Shown here: positions 7,048-7,201 of the stretch, piece after piece | Position numbering within the stretch: the stretch's first letter is position 1 | Layout of the letters: each line of letters starts with the position of its first letter | Source of the DNA: Acidobacteriota bacterium | GTDB taxonomy: Bacteria; Acidobacteriota; Terriglobia; Terriglobales; Acidobacteriaceae | DNA length: 7,201 nucleotides | NCBI GenBank assembly: GCA_019247235.1 | Contig: JAFAPG010000920.1 | Span: 1-7,201 of the forward strand | Reading direction: 5' to 3' | The notes under the pieces: model-generated | What the model was told of the DNA's origin: nothing | Seen by the model: the letters and a program-made list of their open reading frames with translations, nothing else | Databases searched by the model: none | Translations under genes and position numbers: made by a program

Positions 7048-7078
7048 CGCTGACGGCGTTACCATCGCCTTGTCAGCG
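7048..7078 (+). repeat. strong inverted repeat upstream of hydrogenase maturation gene
   Basis: CGCTGACGGCG (7048-7058) pairs with CGCC (7066-7069) and GTCAGCG (7072-7078): 11 base pairs with a two-base TT bulge and a seven-base TTACCAT loop. It ends 50 bases before ATG 7129. It could be a leader RNA structure, a factor-dependent terminator, or, through the CGCTGAC/GTCAGCG arms, a dyad operator. Confidence 0.45.
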
Positions 7079-7128
7079 ATACGAACGAACCGAACAGAAG
7101 CAGCCGAAGACGGTGGCGCGTGGACACG

Positions 7129-7201
7129 ATGCCGGATAAACCCAAGATTCTTATCGCCGGGGTCGGCAATATCTTTCATGGCGATGACGCCTTCGGAGTG
7201 G
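7129..7201 (+). CDS. [NiFe]-hydrogenase maturation protease, N-terminal fragment
   Basis: Only 24 codons are visible before the window ends. After MPDKPK, the stretch ILIAGVGNIFHGDDAFGV matches the N-terminus of the HyaD/HybD/HycI endopeptidase family (peptidase M52). These cytoplasmic proteases cut the C-terminal tail of the hydrogenase large subunit once nickel is inserted. Asp20 in GDDAFG occupies the position of the nickel-sensing acidic residue (Glu16 in HybD/HycI). The start is ATG 7129; a GTG at 7120 in the same frame would add three residues. Neither has a strong ribosome-binding site. A hydrogenase gene cluster is therefore expected nearby, but cannot be seen here. Confidence 0.8.
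   Translation, partial: MPDKPKILIAGVGNIFHGDDAFGV

Noticed and set aside
1..7201. CRISPR array, insertion sequence, tRNA or phage genes
   Set aside because: No regularly spaced repeats, transposase or integrase motifs, terminal inverted repeats or tRNA-like cloverleaf were seen in the window.

Overview
The window suggests a free-living, plant-polymer-degrading bacterium, most plausibly an acidobacterium. This is inferred from its mid-to-high GC content, secreted GH3 enzymes with a PA14 insert, and a hydrogenase maturation protease of the GNIF.GDD type. No rRNA or other marker fixes the taxonomy. All recognisable genes are on the + strand.

Layout: (1) 2-1765 is the 3' part of a GH3 beta-glucosidase gene whose start lies before the window. 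(2) 1951-2535 is a complete AlkB-type 2-oxoglutarate/Fe(II) DNA dealkylase. (3) 2536-3005 is a 470-base stretch with no convincing gene. (4) 3006-4097 is one Ada-type methyltransferase/regulator reading frame cut by a single in-frame TAA at 3756-3758. The N-terminal phosphotriester-sensing and AraC parts (3006-3758) and the C-terminal O6-methylguanine methyltransferase part (3759-4097) are in the same frame and both well conserved. (5) 4098-4310 is a spacer holding a good sigma70-like promoter. (6) 4323-6965 is a complete exported GH3 enzyme of the beta-xylosidase-like subgroup with a PA14 domain inserted in its second catalytic domain. (7) 6966-7128 is a spacer with three consecutive inverted repeats. 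(8) 7129 to the end is the first 24 codons of a [NiFe]-hydrogenase maturation protease.

Functionally, the two GH3 enzymes would split oligosaccharides from cellulose, xylan or related glycans outside the cytoplasm. Between them sits a small alkylation-repair pair: AlkB reverses N1-methyladenine and N3-methylcytosine damage, and Ada handles methylphosphotriesters and O6-methylguanine. The repair genes seem to be separate transcription units placed among carbohydrate genes. The right edge opens into what is probably a hydrogenase locus.

I see no clearly new system. The items most worth checking are the interrupted ada gene and the tandem hairpins in front of the hydrogenase gene.
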